64,000 bases of DNA from Azolla caroliniana. Lineage: Eukaryota > Polypodiophyta. Of the stretch, positions 45,001-55,817 are shown piece after piece. The stretch spans positions 15,810,001 to 15,874,000 of the forward strand of contig JBHGNT010000016.1 in assembly GCA_043228905.1 (NCBI GenBank), in the 5' to 3' direction. The first letter of the stretch is position 1. Each line of letters begins with the position of its first letter. The translations under genes and the position numbers were made by a program. The notes beneath the pieces were generated by a model. It was not told the DNA's origin. It searched no databases and saw only the letters and a program-made list of their open reading frames with translations.

Positions 45001-46085
45001 GTACAAGAAGTTTGAATCCTTCATGGTGGAACATGGGTTCCAGAAAACACAGGCCGATCACCATGTGTTCGTCAAATGGTACAATGAACGTGACTTCTTG
45101 ATTCTCTTGCTATATGTTGACGACATGTTGATAGTCAGCCATGACACAAGAAGAATCGGAAGCTTGACGAAAGCTCTAGGCAAATCCTTTGCCATGAAAG
45201 ATCTTGGACTAGCTAAATAGATCTTGGGGATGCACATAGTTCAAGATAGAACTCAAAAGGTGCTATGGTTGTCACAATAAAAGTATGTGACAAAGATCCT
45301 AGAGAGATTCAACATGTCGAACGCAAAGCTAGTCGGTTCAATGATGTTGACAAACTGCAGGTTAAATGCGAAGTAGTGCCCGAAAGGGGAGAAGGAAAAG
45401 GCTGAGATGAGGAGAGTACCATATGTCTTGGCCGTCGATAGTCTAATGTATGCTATGGTTTGTACGAAACCAGACATAGCATTTGCTATGGGAGCAGTAA
45501 GCTGATATATGAGTAATCCAGGAAGAGAAAACTGGGCAACGGTGAAGTGGATACTCAGGTACTTGTCTGGCACCTTGAGGGTGTGCCTTAGGTATGGTGT
45601 CGGAAATCCTAGGCTGGAAGGTTTTACCGATTCAGACATTTCGGGGGATGTAGACTCGAGTTGATCCACATCAGGGTACATGATGACTTATCTAGGGGGA
45701 GCAGTGTCGTGGCAATCATGACTGCAGAAGTCAGTGGGCTTGTCGACCACAAAGGCTGAATATATGGCAACAATAGAGGTTGGCAAAGAACTGATTTGGA
45801 TGAAAAAAATTCTCTGTGAGTTGGGGTTGAAGTAGAAGGAGTACTTGCTTCACTGTGACAACCAGAGTGTTGTACATCTAGCCAAGAATGTTGCATATCA
45901 CTCCCGGACCAAGCACATACAGAGGAGATATCACTAGTTGTGGGAGAAAGTTGAAGAAGGAGAGTTTACACTCATGAAGATCCACACGGACAATAACGGA
46001 TCTGACATGCTCACAAAGAATCTACCTATGGATAGACTTCGATTTTGTCGATAGAAGACAAGACTAACTAACTCCCTCCCATAGG
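42043..46085 (+). pseudogene. Element S gag-pol remains
   Basis: ATG at 42043 (MEGGVGDFLGM). Gag: NYANWKIKMEALLIVEDL and SIVEHINTFMGYVNQL. The knuckle near 42740 is mostly lost. Protease DSGA is degraded to NFGASFHITP (near 42920). Pre-integrase: EIWHKRLGHMSEKGM. Integrase: HMDVCYVDA, FIEDYSRKTW, TDNGGKY, NGLA*RMNRTI. RT: VCQLKKSLYGLKQAPRQWY, LLYVDDMLIVS (active site intact). RNase H: DSDISGDVDS and TTKAEYMAT. More than ten stops and several frame changes. Confidence 0.88.
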
Positions 46086-46100
46086 AGTGAAGGAGGAGTT

Positions 46101-46415
46101 TGTTGGGGATATGTCCCTCTAATGGGAGGAACCGACTATTCAGGCTGAGAAGAACCAACGGTCGAGGACTAGAAGGCGCCGACTATTTGAAAGGAGCCGA
46201 CAGTCGAAGAGTCAACAACAGAGAGTCGACTGTTTAATCGACTGATTATTATTCTAGGAATAATAATAGTAACGATATGTAGAAGTGCCTACATGTGTAA
46301 ATAGCCCATATGATGTACTAGTAAATATACACTTAGGGCAATACTTTCTGTGTGACATTGTGGTGGTGTAGAACAGGAAGTAGGTTGTGTGCGTAGTCGG
46401 CAGAGATTTGTGTGA

Positions 46416-46454
<39 letters not shown>

Positions 46455-46691
46455 CGCTACAGCTGTGTGTGTAATAGCAGACAACAAGATCATTGCACAG
46501 CTGATACACTCTAAAGGAGTGTTGTAATCCCATCTATTGTACATCCACTATATAGTAAAGTTTTGTTGACCCATGGTTTTTTCCCGTTTTCGGGTTTCCA
46601 CGTTAAATCTATGTGTATTGTGTCTCTGTGTTCATGTGTTGTGTATTTTCAGCATCGTTTGTTCTTCTGGTGTTAGAATCGATCCTCTACA
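46101..46691 (+). repeat. Element S 3' LTR
   Basis: 591 bp, TGTTGGGGATATGTCCC...CTCTACA, followed by the TAACG duplication. Differs from the 5' LTR by scattered substitutions and GA-tract length. Confidence 0.93.
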
Positions 46692-46895
46692 TAACGGAGG
46701 TGAGTAGACGGAAATTTGTAGCATATGTGGAGGCTGGATGATCACCTTCACGTAATCGTCGGATTTTGTGGATTGTTGTCCTTATGTTGTCAGTATCTCC
46801 AAAATAGGCTTTAAACTCATTTATAAACTCTTCATAATTGTTTAATAATATAGATTCCTTTTCTAACAACAGAGCAAACCATGACAACAGGAATT
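46692..46895 (-). pseudogene. Element C, right fragment: chromovirus gag
   Basis: The minus strand reads SWFALLLEKESILLNNYEEF and FGDTDNIRTTIHKIRRLREG, collinear with A (AWFAPLLEKQLPLLNNFEDF). It continues the gag broken at 41434 by S. The right edge near 46895 is joined to copia V. Confidence 0.88.
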
Positions 46896-46899
46896 GAAG

Positions 46900-48241
46900 T
46901 AATTAATGGGAAAATGGAATAGTTGTCCTTTATGGACAAGTTTTGTCTTCACTACGTTCTCTCTTATCTTATTCTGCTCAGAAGTCAATACACCAAAAGA
47001 TATTTGTCCTCCTGGAGCCACTACCTCGAGTTATTGCTCTTCTTCTTCCTCCTCCAGGAACTCTAAGAACCCTTGCTCTTCATCATCTGATCTTGCTCGT
47101 TTGTTGTACTTCTTGTGTATATATTTTGATTTCCGAGACTGTTTCAGTGGAGTCCCTGCTTCGGTGCTCAACATCTCCTCGGTTAGATATGGCCGAAGAG
47201 CAACTATTAGATTATTTTTCATTTGCATATGTTTGCATAATGACTTGGGGTGGCAACATTCAACAAGCAGGTTTCATTCATTGAATCACACTCGCTTGGT
47301 ACAACCTGAGCTCTCTACATCGATGAAGATATTAGGCAAATCACTATCTTCATATTCAATGTTAGACACCTTCCCGTAGGTAAAGGTTTTTCCGAGCTGG
47401 AGCTTATTTTTACCCTCTGACTTTGCGAATATTAGTAGAAGTACGCCATCTTCCTTCACATACACAAGAACCCATTCTAAATTTAAGTAATTTTGAAACT
47501 TATGCTCAGACGACTTGTCTTCTGGGAGCATAACTTTGTTAGTTTTTGTAGTGTCTTTCTCGATTCACTAGTGTTTCGACCGAATCTTTCATCTTGTTCT
47601 CTCAATCAACTGGATCAGTGGAGTGATGGGCTTTTGCCGACTCGTCGATGGTGAGTCCCATCGATTTTCACCAAATATCCTCTCCGAGGATTTGATTGAT
47701 AGTTTCGTCCAGGTTCAGCCTAGGTTCAGCCTAGGGCTGCTATTGGCGAAAGTCCTGTAGAATTCCTCCCATCTCGTTGGCAAGCTCGATAGGAGAGCAA
47801 GGGGTTTCACTTCTTCTTCAAAGTTGACCCCTTGGTAGGAGAGTTTAGCCAACACCCAGTTGAAGGTGTTGATGTGAGAGGTGTTTGGATCGGTCTCTCT
47901 CATCTTCATGTTGAATAGTTGTCTGATCAGTATTAGTTTTGAAGATGAGGACTTCTTTTCATATACCGCCTATAAATTCTCCCACAACGAGAATGCTATC
48001 GTCTCCTTTTCCATATTGAAATAGACGTTTTCGGCCAAGTGAGTTTGAATGGTGGAGTGTGTGATTTCTTCAATTGATCTCCACTCTTCGGTTGACATTG
48101 AAGCAGGTTTTTCGCTATGTCGAATGGCTACAACGTGTTTTCTAATGATCAAACACATCTTGCATCATCTTCTTCCAAAGGGAAAAGTTTTTGCCGTCGA
48201 CCTTTCAAATTTCAACTCCTGTTTTAGATGTTGAAGCCATG
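46900..48241 (-). pseudogene. Copia V gag region
   Basis: The minus strand starts near the ATG at 48241 (MASTSKTGVEI). A UBN2-type gag follows: LIIRKHVVAIRHSEKPASMS, EEITHSTIQTHLAENVYF, SLWENL, then TSHINTFNWVLAKLSYQGVN and ALLSSLPTRWEEFYRTFANS. Further segments at 47286-47531 and 47031-47228 (an acidic DDEEQGFLEFLEEEEEEQ run) may be the gag C-terminus. No zinc knuckle is visible. Stops and frame changes are numerous. It is truncated near 46900. Confidence 0.75.
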
Positions 48242-48332
48242 TTCTTTTGAAGTGAGATTTACTGACCTGCTCTTTTCTTTCAGTTGTAGAATACTTCTTC
48301 TCTCTTTCTTTTTGTCGTTGTCGAACAACAAG

Positions 48333-48348
48333 TCGCTTTGATACCAGT
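48333..48348 (-). promoter_or_regulatory. Copia V tRNA-Met-type primer binding site
   Basis: The sense strand reads ...CTTACAACTGGTATCAAAGCG. TGGTATCAAAGC differs by one base from the common copia primer site. Confidence 0.8.
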
Positions 48349-48545
48349 TGTAAGATTAGGTGTTCAAATAGATACGCCGAAATATGAGGACCTGCAAGTA
48401 TATGTGTACAACAAATGACAGAGATATGCAACAAGAAAAGAAACAGTAGGTCAACAAGGATTTGAGCTTCAATGGAAGTTCTCTATTGATCTTTAACTGT
48501 CAATTACACTCTCTCTTTATCGTTACAACATTAGGTTAGAGATTA
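48349..48545 (-). repeat. Copia V 5' LTR, part 1
   Basis: Starts TGTAAGATTAGG on plus, right after the primer site. It is broken at GATTA (48541-48545) by G and continues at 54224-54302. Confidence 0.75.
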
Positions 48546-48937
48546 TGTAAAAAGTAGCGTGCGGAAGCAGGTATGAAGACCGAACAGAAGGAGGAAAACT
48601 CAGGTTTAATGGAGAGCTTAAGCTTACGCAGTATACGCGGGAGAGACAGAGAGAGTGAGAGAGAACACAAGAACTATATTCAACAACAATACTCAGTCTG
48701 TACATAAGACGTGCTCAGAGAACACTTTTATACAAGTCTTAGAAGGACTGACCGAAGTACTGACAGTACTTCAATGCTCATCAAGAGCTCCTACACTAAC
48801 TCCCAAATATATTCCTCACGGAATATCTTTCTTAACGACCTCCCGGTTTACGCACTCGGCCTAACCGATCGGTCCCGACCGATCCGGTCCTTGGCTTCTT
48901 CAGCCAATCCGGCCGATGTTGAGCTTGTCTCTCAACA
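48546..48937 (-). repeat. Element G 3' LTR
   Basis: TGTAAAAAGTAGC...CTCTCAACA on plus, 392 bp, same length as its partner. A TATA-like TTTTATACAAG lies near 48727. Confidence 0.96.
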
Positions 48938-49372
48938 CTCCCCCTCAAGCTCAACTCGAGGCTCTCCGGGATCCTCGGGCTCACAGCTCTGGTTCCTCCT
49001 AGCTTCACGCCTCGCTCGCGCTCCTCGACCTGTTCGACTCCGCGCGCTTCGACCCTTCCGGTCGGCTTGTCTGCTCATGCGGCCCTTATCAGCTCTTCTG
49101 CTGTTGCGGTGTTGACGCTTCTCCTGCCACCTTTTCTTCCGCTTGGGCCTCGGTTGATTCAGCGTATCTGAATCAAACATCTGAACCGACTCGGCTACCT
49201 CCGATCGGTTTTCGCTCTCATCCGAGCTGGCTGTCTCCAACTTGTCTTCGGTCTTCTCACCCTCGATGCCGTCATCTTCCCCATGCGTGGTTGGCTTCGG
49301 CTCTCTCCTTCCGTTGCTCCCCTTCTGTCCGCTTCCGGACTTTTCCGCGGGTTCGCCCTCGGCTTCTTCAGC
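48938..49372 (-). other. G C-terminal extension, in frame after pol
   Basis: After TAG at 49373-49375 the same frame stays open to about 48940. It gives about 145 residues: an acidic/Lys start (AEEAEGEPAEKSGSGQKG), KTEDKLETASSDESENRS, FDSDTLNQPRPKRKKRWQ, an Arg/Ser-rich part, and LEGEC at the end. H has the corresponding sequence without that TAG; I and K have related tails. No known domain recognised. Confidence 0.7.
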
Positions 49373-52300
49373 CTATCCGAAGTCGAACTCGACAACCGAG
49401 TTAACAACCAAGTCAACTGACTCGGTGTCGCGGCCTCCGCTCCTTTTCTGCTGCTTTGCTTGGTCGTTCGGGACTGTTCTCCCCCTCAAGTTTGGCACGT
49501 CGAGGTGACACAATCCGAGCGCACCAGAGAATTGCCGCAACTTGTCCAGACCAAGAGGCTTGGTGAAGATGTCGGCAATCTGCCGATCCGTCGGAATGTA
49601 CTGAAATTCGACTTCACCGGAAAGGACACGCTCACGGACGAAATGGTAGTGCACCTCAATGTGCTTGGTCCGTGCGTGGAAAACGGGGTTCTTCGCGAGC
49701 TGGATGCTGCTGAGGTTGTCGCAGTAGATCGGCGTCGAATCTGACACCTCCTCTTGCAAGTCCATAAGTAGCCCCTTCAACCATATGGCTTCGCATGTCG
49801 CGACAGCCGCTCCTCGGTACTCAGTTTCAGTGCTCGACAGTGCAACTGTCGGCTGCTTCTTACTGATCCACGCGATCGCGGCACTCCCGAGGGAGAACGC
49901 GTATCCAGACGTGGATCGACGATCGGCGGTGTTGCCAGCCCAATCAGCATCGGTGTAGCCGACTAGCTGCGCGGCTGCACTGGTCTGATATAGCAGCCTG
50001 CGGTCCTTAGTGCCACTTACGTACCATAGTACGCGTTGCGCACACTGAAGGTGCTCCTCGGTAGGTCGCGCCATGAACTGACTGATCACCCCGACCGGAT
50101 AACTGAGGTCGGGTCGGGTGATGGTCAAGTATATGAGGCTTCCGACAATTTGTCGGAACCTCGTCGGGTCGCATACCTTTCCCGTATCGGGACGAAGCTT
50201 GACGGTTCTGTCCAGAGGTGTCGAGATGGACTTACAGTCGGCCATCCCGAGTTTGAAGAGCATACCCAGCACGTAATGACGTTGGCTGATCAATATGCCT
50301 TCGGGGGTACGGATCACTTCGATCCCGAGGAAGTAATGAAGGTTCCCCAGATCCTTCATGTTGAACAATGCCGCAAGCTGGAGCTTCACGCGGTCGATTT
50401 CACCTAGGTCGACGCCAGTGATGACCAAGTCATCAACATATAGTAAAATACTAACCGGTCCGAGTCGGCCTCTCCGGATGAACATGGAAGAGTCTGATTT
50501 TGTCGTGACGAAGCCCATCTGACGCAGTTGTTGCGTGATCTTCGCGTTCCAGGCACGCGGGGCTTGCTTCAATCCGTAAAGGGACTTCTTCAGTCGGCAT
50601 ACTGCCGAGGAGTTCGTTCCGGAGTGAAATACGGGGGGTTGTACCATGTACACCTGTTCCTCAAGGTCACCTTGCAGGAACGCATTCTTTACATCCATCT
50701 GATGTAAGTGCCACCCCTTCGCCGCAACTACTGCGAGCAAAACACGGACGGTCGTCATTTTCGCGACCGGCGCAAACCTCTCATCGTAGTCGATGCCGTG
50801 TTTCTGCGCGTAGCCCTTTGCCACTAGTCGAGCCTTGTACCGGTTGACCAAGCCATCGGTGTTGTACTTGACCTTGTACACCCACCTACACCCGATCGGT
50901 TTTACCCCCTTCGGTGCGTCAACCAGATCCCAGGTCTCGTTCTCCGCCAATGCGTGCATCTCTTCCTCCATCACGGCACGCCAATTCGCGTCTTTAGCCG
51001 CTTCTGCGTAGCTCTCCGGCTCACACACTTCCGCTACACGGGTCATGTACGCATAATGATGCGCCATGTACTCGTTGTATCCGAACCGCAAAACAGGATT
51101 CTTCTGGCGGGTAGATCGGCGTAATCTCACATTAGCCGATGTCGAGGCCTTCTCGGTCGACGCGGTCTTTACCTTTAAAGACCCGTCACCGGTTCCCTCG
51201 GAGTCGGACTCGCGTTGGTCTAACTCATTCTTATCGGTGTCGGAATCCGACACCTTCTTCTTCCCTTTCTCATTGCGCGTAAGCCGTCTCCTCGGCTTCT
51301 TGCGCGGGGAATGCACGGCCGAGTCTCCACTACTCGCTGGCTCTTCATTGGAGTGGTCGTACTGACTCAGTTGTCCAATCGGTCCACTTAACCGGAGTGA
51401 AATCGGACTCTCTTCGCGGGTCTCAATTTCGGGCTCATTCGGAGGCATCTCGACCTCGCTGACCTCATCGTCAAAGCTCAGATTGGGGGCAGGGTTCGGA
51501 GTTGGGGGCAGATACCAGGACGCGGACTCGTCAAACACAACGTCGCAGCTGACACGCGCTTGTTTGGTGCGAGGGTTATAGCACTTATAACCCTTCAGCT
51601 CGTCCGAGTAACCGACCAAGATGCATTTCTCGGCCTTTGCGTCCAACTTCCTCCTTTTCTCCTTCGGTACATGCACATACGCAATGCTACCGAACACCCT
51701 CAAGTGTCGTAAGTTCGGCTTCGTTCCGAAATATAGCTCGTGCGCTGATACTTTGTCTCCGATCCGGTTCTGGATGTATACCGCGGTCCTTACCGCCTCG
51801 GCCCAGTAGAACTTGGGCAAGCTCTTCTCCTCCAGCATTGCCCGTGCCGCTTCCACAACTGACTGATTCTTCCTCTCGGCCACGCCGTTCTGCTCCGGCG
51901 TGTATCTACAACTGAATTCGCGTCGAATTCCCATTTGTTGTAGATAATCGTTGAATTGACCGGAAAAGTACTCTTTCCCGCCATCCGGCTGTAGGCACTT
52001 GATCTTTCGTCCCGTTTCCGTTTCCACGAACCCTTTGAGGTCCTGGAAACAATCGAAGACTTCGCTCTTCCTCTCAATGAGGTAGATCCACGTGTGCCGC
52101 GTGTGGTCGTCAATAAAGGAGACGAAGTATCAGCTCCCGCCAAGACTAACGTTTTGTGCCGACCCCCATACATCGGAGTGTATAAGGTCGAGCTTGTTCC
52201 GGCTCCAGTTTCGCTCGTTGGGAAAGGAAGTCGGTGTTGCTTCCTGAGCTGGCAGGCTTCACAAATTTGTGCCTTTCGGCCACTAAATTTGGGCAATCCG

Positions 52301-53754
52301 AACACTACCTGTTTCGATTGCAGATCTTGAAGCCGCTTGTAGTTGACGTGGCCTATCCGCTTATGCCACAAGTCGATGTCCGACTCGGTTTTTCTTCCCT
52401 TCGCGAACATTGCGGTGCCGCCGTCAGTGGAGTCGAGGATGAACATCCTCCCGTCTCTGCGCCCTTGTGCAATCACACGGCCTTTTTCCTCAATGAAGCA
52501 CCCGAGGTGATTAAACCGAACCTCCATCCCTTGGTCAATGATCTGTCCGACCGAGACCAAGTTCTTCGTGATTGTCGGAACGTGCAACACGTTCATGAGT
52601 TTCCCTTTCTGCCCGACATGGCTAATCAGATGCGGAGTGTCGTCTCTAGTTGCGACTACTCCAGGTTGTATCGGTTTTTCAAGGTACGAGAACCACTCCT
52701 TATGGCTCGTCATGTGGTTTGACGCGCCGGAGTCTACGTACCACACCTCGTCCGATCTCGGGGTGATCCGTTTCATTGACTTTGCTTCGTGTCTCGTCAC
52801 GAAAGCAGACCCTTCTGCGGCTCTCCCGGAGTCTTCAGCGTAGTGCGATCGCTGCCAATTTCCCTTGTTGGTATGTCCGGAGCCGTTTCCGGAACCAGTT
52901 CTCTCTGAATCGGCGCGCTTCTTCCAGCACTCACTTTCCCTGTGGCCTTTCTTGCCACAGTACCAGCACTCCGCGATGGCCGTCCCTTGCCGGTTCTCAT
53001 CGCTTTGACTCCCCCTGTTTCCGGAGGGTACGGAGCTGCTGTCGGCATCACTTCGGTGCCTTCTTCCTTGATCTCGTCGGCCGCCTCCATTGTGCCCCGA
53101 CTCGCCTCGTCCTCCACGTCCACGGGGCCTATCTCCCTCCATGTACAACATTCTGTTGTCGGCGTGCGTGCTTGTAGACGCACCCGCGTGGTTCTCCTCC
53201 ACCAGGAGCATTGACTGTAAGTCGAAAAAGGACGGCGTATTCTCCCGGGTACACACAGCCGTTCGGAACGCTCCGAACTTCGACGCCAAACCTCCGAGAC
53301 AGATCTGGACCATCTCGCTCTCCTCGATGTTCACCTCTATGTAGGCGAGGGAGTCGCAGATATCCTTGATCTTTGAGGTATAGTCCGCCACCGACAAGTC
53401 GCGTTGTCGTAGGTTGCTCAACTCCTGTTGGAGCTGAAGCTTCCTGGCTGTGGTGCTCGCGGCGAAAATCTTCTTCAGATTTTCCCACGCACCCTTCGGT
53501 GTCTTTGCATCCCGAACATAGCTCAATAACTGTTCGCCCACACACGACGCGAAGCAATACAATACCCTGCTCGCCGATTGCTCCCACGACGGGAAGTCTC
53601 TGTGTGTCGATTCGGGTGCCGCGTCATTAGCTCCTTCGACATAACTCCAGTAGCCGTGCCGGAGCAGGTACTGGTGCATCTTGTAGGACCAAGACGCATA
53701 GTTGGTTCTGTTGAGCTTCTCTGTTGGAAGCGAGCTCGCCATGCCTCTATCCAT
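49373..53754 (-). pseudogene. Element G gag-pol polyprotein (copia)
   Basis: ATG at 53754 (MDRGMASSLPTEKLNRTNY). Gag domain with YASWSYKMHQYLLRHGYWSY, LGGLASKFGAFR and Arg-Gly-rich RPRGRGGRGE. Zinc knuckle CWYCGKKGHRESEC (about residue 261). Protease YVDSGASNHMTSHKEW (about residue 338). Pre-integrase DLWHKRIGHVNYKRL. A one-base loss in a G-run at 52220-52222 shifts the frame at the start of integrase. From 52200 to 49373 integrase (PDGGKEYFSGQF, TPEQNGVAERKNQSV), RT (GCRWVYKVKYNTDG, LYGLKQAPRAW, LLYVDDLVITG) and RNase H (DADWAGNTADRRSTSGY, ALSSTETEYRGA) are open. Active sites look intact. It would encode all replication proteins of the element. Confidence 0.95.
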
Positions 53755-53826
53755 CGTTCTTCTCGTTCTTCTTCGTCAAGTTCTGTCGGCTGCAGAGAGG
53801 TTCTCAACCCTCGCGCTCTAATACCA

Positions 53827-54218
53827 TGTAAAAAGTAGCATGCGGAAGCAGGTATGAAGACCGAACCGAAGGAGGAAAACTCAGGTTTAATGGAGAGCTT
53901 GAGCTTACGCAGTATACGCGGGAGAGACAGAGAGAGTGAGAGAGAACACAAGAACTATATTCAACAATAATACTCAGTCTGTACATAAGACGTGCTCAGA
54001 GAACACTTTTATACAAGTCCTAGAAGGACTGACCGAAGTACTGACAGTACTTCAATGCTCATCAAGAGCTCCTACACTAACTCCCAAATATATTCCTCAC
54101 GGAATATCTTTCTTAACGACCTCCCGGTTTACGCACTCGGCCTAACCGATCGGTCCCAACCGATCCGGTCCTCGGCTTCTTCAGCCGATCCGGCCGATGT
54201 TGAGCTTGTCTCTCAACA
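53827..54218 (-). repeat. Element G 5' LTR
   Basis: 392 bp. Sense end TTTTTACA is directly followed by TGGTATTAGAGC, a tRNA-Met-type primer site at about 53815-53826. Confidence 0.96.
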
Positions 54219-54223
54219 GATTA

Positions 54224-54302
54224 TATACTCAAGCCCTAACTATTAGACGTGTTCACACTTATGTGGATACAAAGTGGAAGGATTCGGTCGTTTATGCCAA
54301 CA
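54224..54302 (-). repeat. Copia V 5' LTR, part 2 (right end approximate)
   Basis: Continues the V LTR after the GATTA duplication. The likely end is CCAACA at 54302 (sense start TGTTGGCA). The next bases belong to K. Confidence 0.55.
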
Positions 54303-55590
54303 GATCGGCCACTGTCCAATTGAGATCCCGACGTCTTTAGTTGATCTGGGGCTAGCCGATCTCTCTTCATGATCTTGCTCTCGGCTTCCTAGTTGTCGCA
54401 ACATTGGCGCCCCTTGACCCATCGGCTCCTCCATATCGGCGTTGACTTCGGCTACCTCTTGTCCACCTAGCCTATCCATCTTGTCCGGATTGTTTATCTC
54501 TCCTAGATTGGCTGTCTCCGATCTAATACCACTCTCGATCTAATTGGTTATCTCCAATTTGTCCTCTTTCAGACCCTTGACCACAACTGACCATGTATTG
54601 GTCCTAGCCATCATCTTCAGGCCGGATTTGCACTTCTAGGCTATGCCACCTACCCTACCCACTTCGCCTCTGTCTCCCCCTTGTTCGGTTGGCTCCGGCT
54701 CCGGCTCTACCTCTAGCTATCTCTCACGACTGCTTTCCCTGCATTTGTCTAGTCTATACTCAAACGATATCCTTCCATCTGTTCTCTTATCCGACGAGTC
54801 CTCCGCTTCTCTAGCCGATTTCGGTTTTCAGACTTCGTCTCTCTTGCCTTTGCTAGTTCTACCCCTCAAGTTTGGCACATCGAAGTGTTGCAAACCAACC
54901 TCACTCAAAAACGGCCGCTACTTGTCTAGAGACCAAGAGATTTGGTGAAGATATCGACAGTTTGTTGATTCGTCAGATCATGCACGAGTTCCACCTCCCT
55001 AGAGAGAATTCCCTCATCAACAAAATGATGGTGCACCTCAATGTCCTTGGTCCGGGCTTGGAAAACGAGGTTCTTGGCTAGTTGGATGTTGCTGAGGTTG
55101 TCACAGTAAATCATCGTCGACTTGAACACCTCTATCTACAAAACCTTAAAGAGCCTCTTGACCCATATGGCTTCACATGTCGCAACATCCGCTCCTCTAT
55201 ATTTGGCCTAAACCCTAAACTATCGGCTATGACATAAACTAATTGATCAAGCCGACCGGATAACTAAGTTACGGCCATGTGATTTTCAAGTAGGTTTAAG
55301 GCTTCTGAAAATCTATCGGAACCACGTCGGATCACATGTTGTTCTCGTTTCAGGGTGGAGCTTGACATTTTTGTCGAGAGGAGTAGTGATGGATTTGCAA
55401 TCCATCATTCCCGAATTTGAAGAGCATACCCAACACGTAATGCCTTTGGCTAATTAGTATGCCTTCCGGGATGTGGATCACTTCAATCCTAAGGAAGTAA
55501 TGAAGGTCCCCTAGATCCTCCATAACACTGAGTCATTTGAAGTAGGTAATATATAGCATTTTAAGAATACTCCATCGAAAAAAGGCACAA
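54303..55590 (-). pseudogene. Copia K: RT end, RNase H and C-terminal extension
   Basis: Minus-strand copia pol related to G, H and I. RT remnants at 55200-55560 (PEGILISQRHYVLGMLFK is recognisable). RNase H at 54926-55129 with MIYCDNLSNIQLAKNLVFQ, DIEVHHHFVDEG and TVDIFTKSLGL. The tail carries TWSVVVKGLKEDKLEITN near 54560-54610, matching the block in H and I. Numerous stops. V inserted at its left end. Confidence 0.8.
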
Positions 55591-55817
55591 AACTGGTCGT
55601 TTTACAAAAAGGGGTGACACAAGCGTAAAGGTTTTTCAAAAATGAACCAAAATATATTGATTTTCAACATTTCGAAAATTTAAGGCTTTCTAAAAATGTC
55701 AAAATAATAGACATGCGAAACTTACAAAAGAATGTACAAAATGACTACCACCTATATTGATACATATTATTGATTTGACATTTTGAAGTAAAATACAACA
55801 TTACAATTCATGTATTA
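55591..55817. other. AT-rich spacer, nothing recognised
   Basis: Low-complexity AT-rich sequence with no ORF, between copia K and the 3' end of the DUF7869-type gene. Confidence 0.5.

Larger units (their letters stand above)
41435..46691 (+). mobile_element. Element S: complete but decayed copia element
   Basis: 5' LTR 41435-42014 and 3' LTR 46101-46691 (TGTTGGGGATATG...CCTCTACA). Target duplications are TAATG (41430-41434) and TAACG (46692-46696), four of five bases matching. Primer site TTGGTATCAGAGCG at 42017-42030. Purine tract GAAGGAGGAG before the 3' LTR. It sits inside chromovirus C gag. Related to D by its gag, protease and pre-integrase motifs. Confidence 0.93.
48546..54218 (-). mobile_element. 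Element G: nearly intact copia element
   Basis: 5673 bp, minus strand. LTRs 48546-48937 and 53827-54218, 392 bp each, with about eight differences by eye (near 2 percent). Perfect target duplication GATTA at 48541-48545 and 54219-54223. Primer site TGGTATTAGAGC left of 53827, and the purine tract TTGAGGGGGAG right of 48937. One frameshift and one TAG are the only clear lesions in a gag-pol of about 1450 codons, so this is the youngest or best preserved element here. It inserted into the V LTR. Confidence 0.96.

Noticed and set aside
49373-49375. Programmed readthrough stop in G
   Set aside because: H has a Pro codon at this position, so the TAG is more simply a private mutation.
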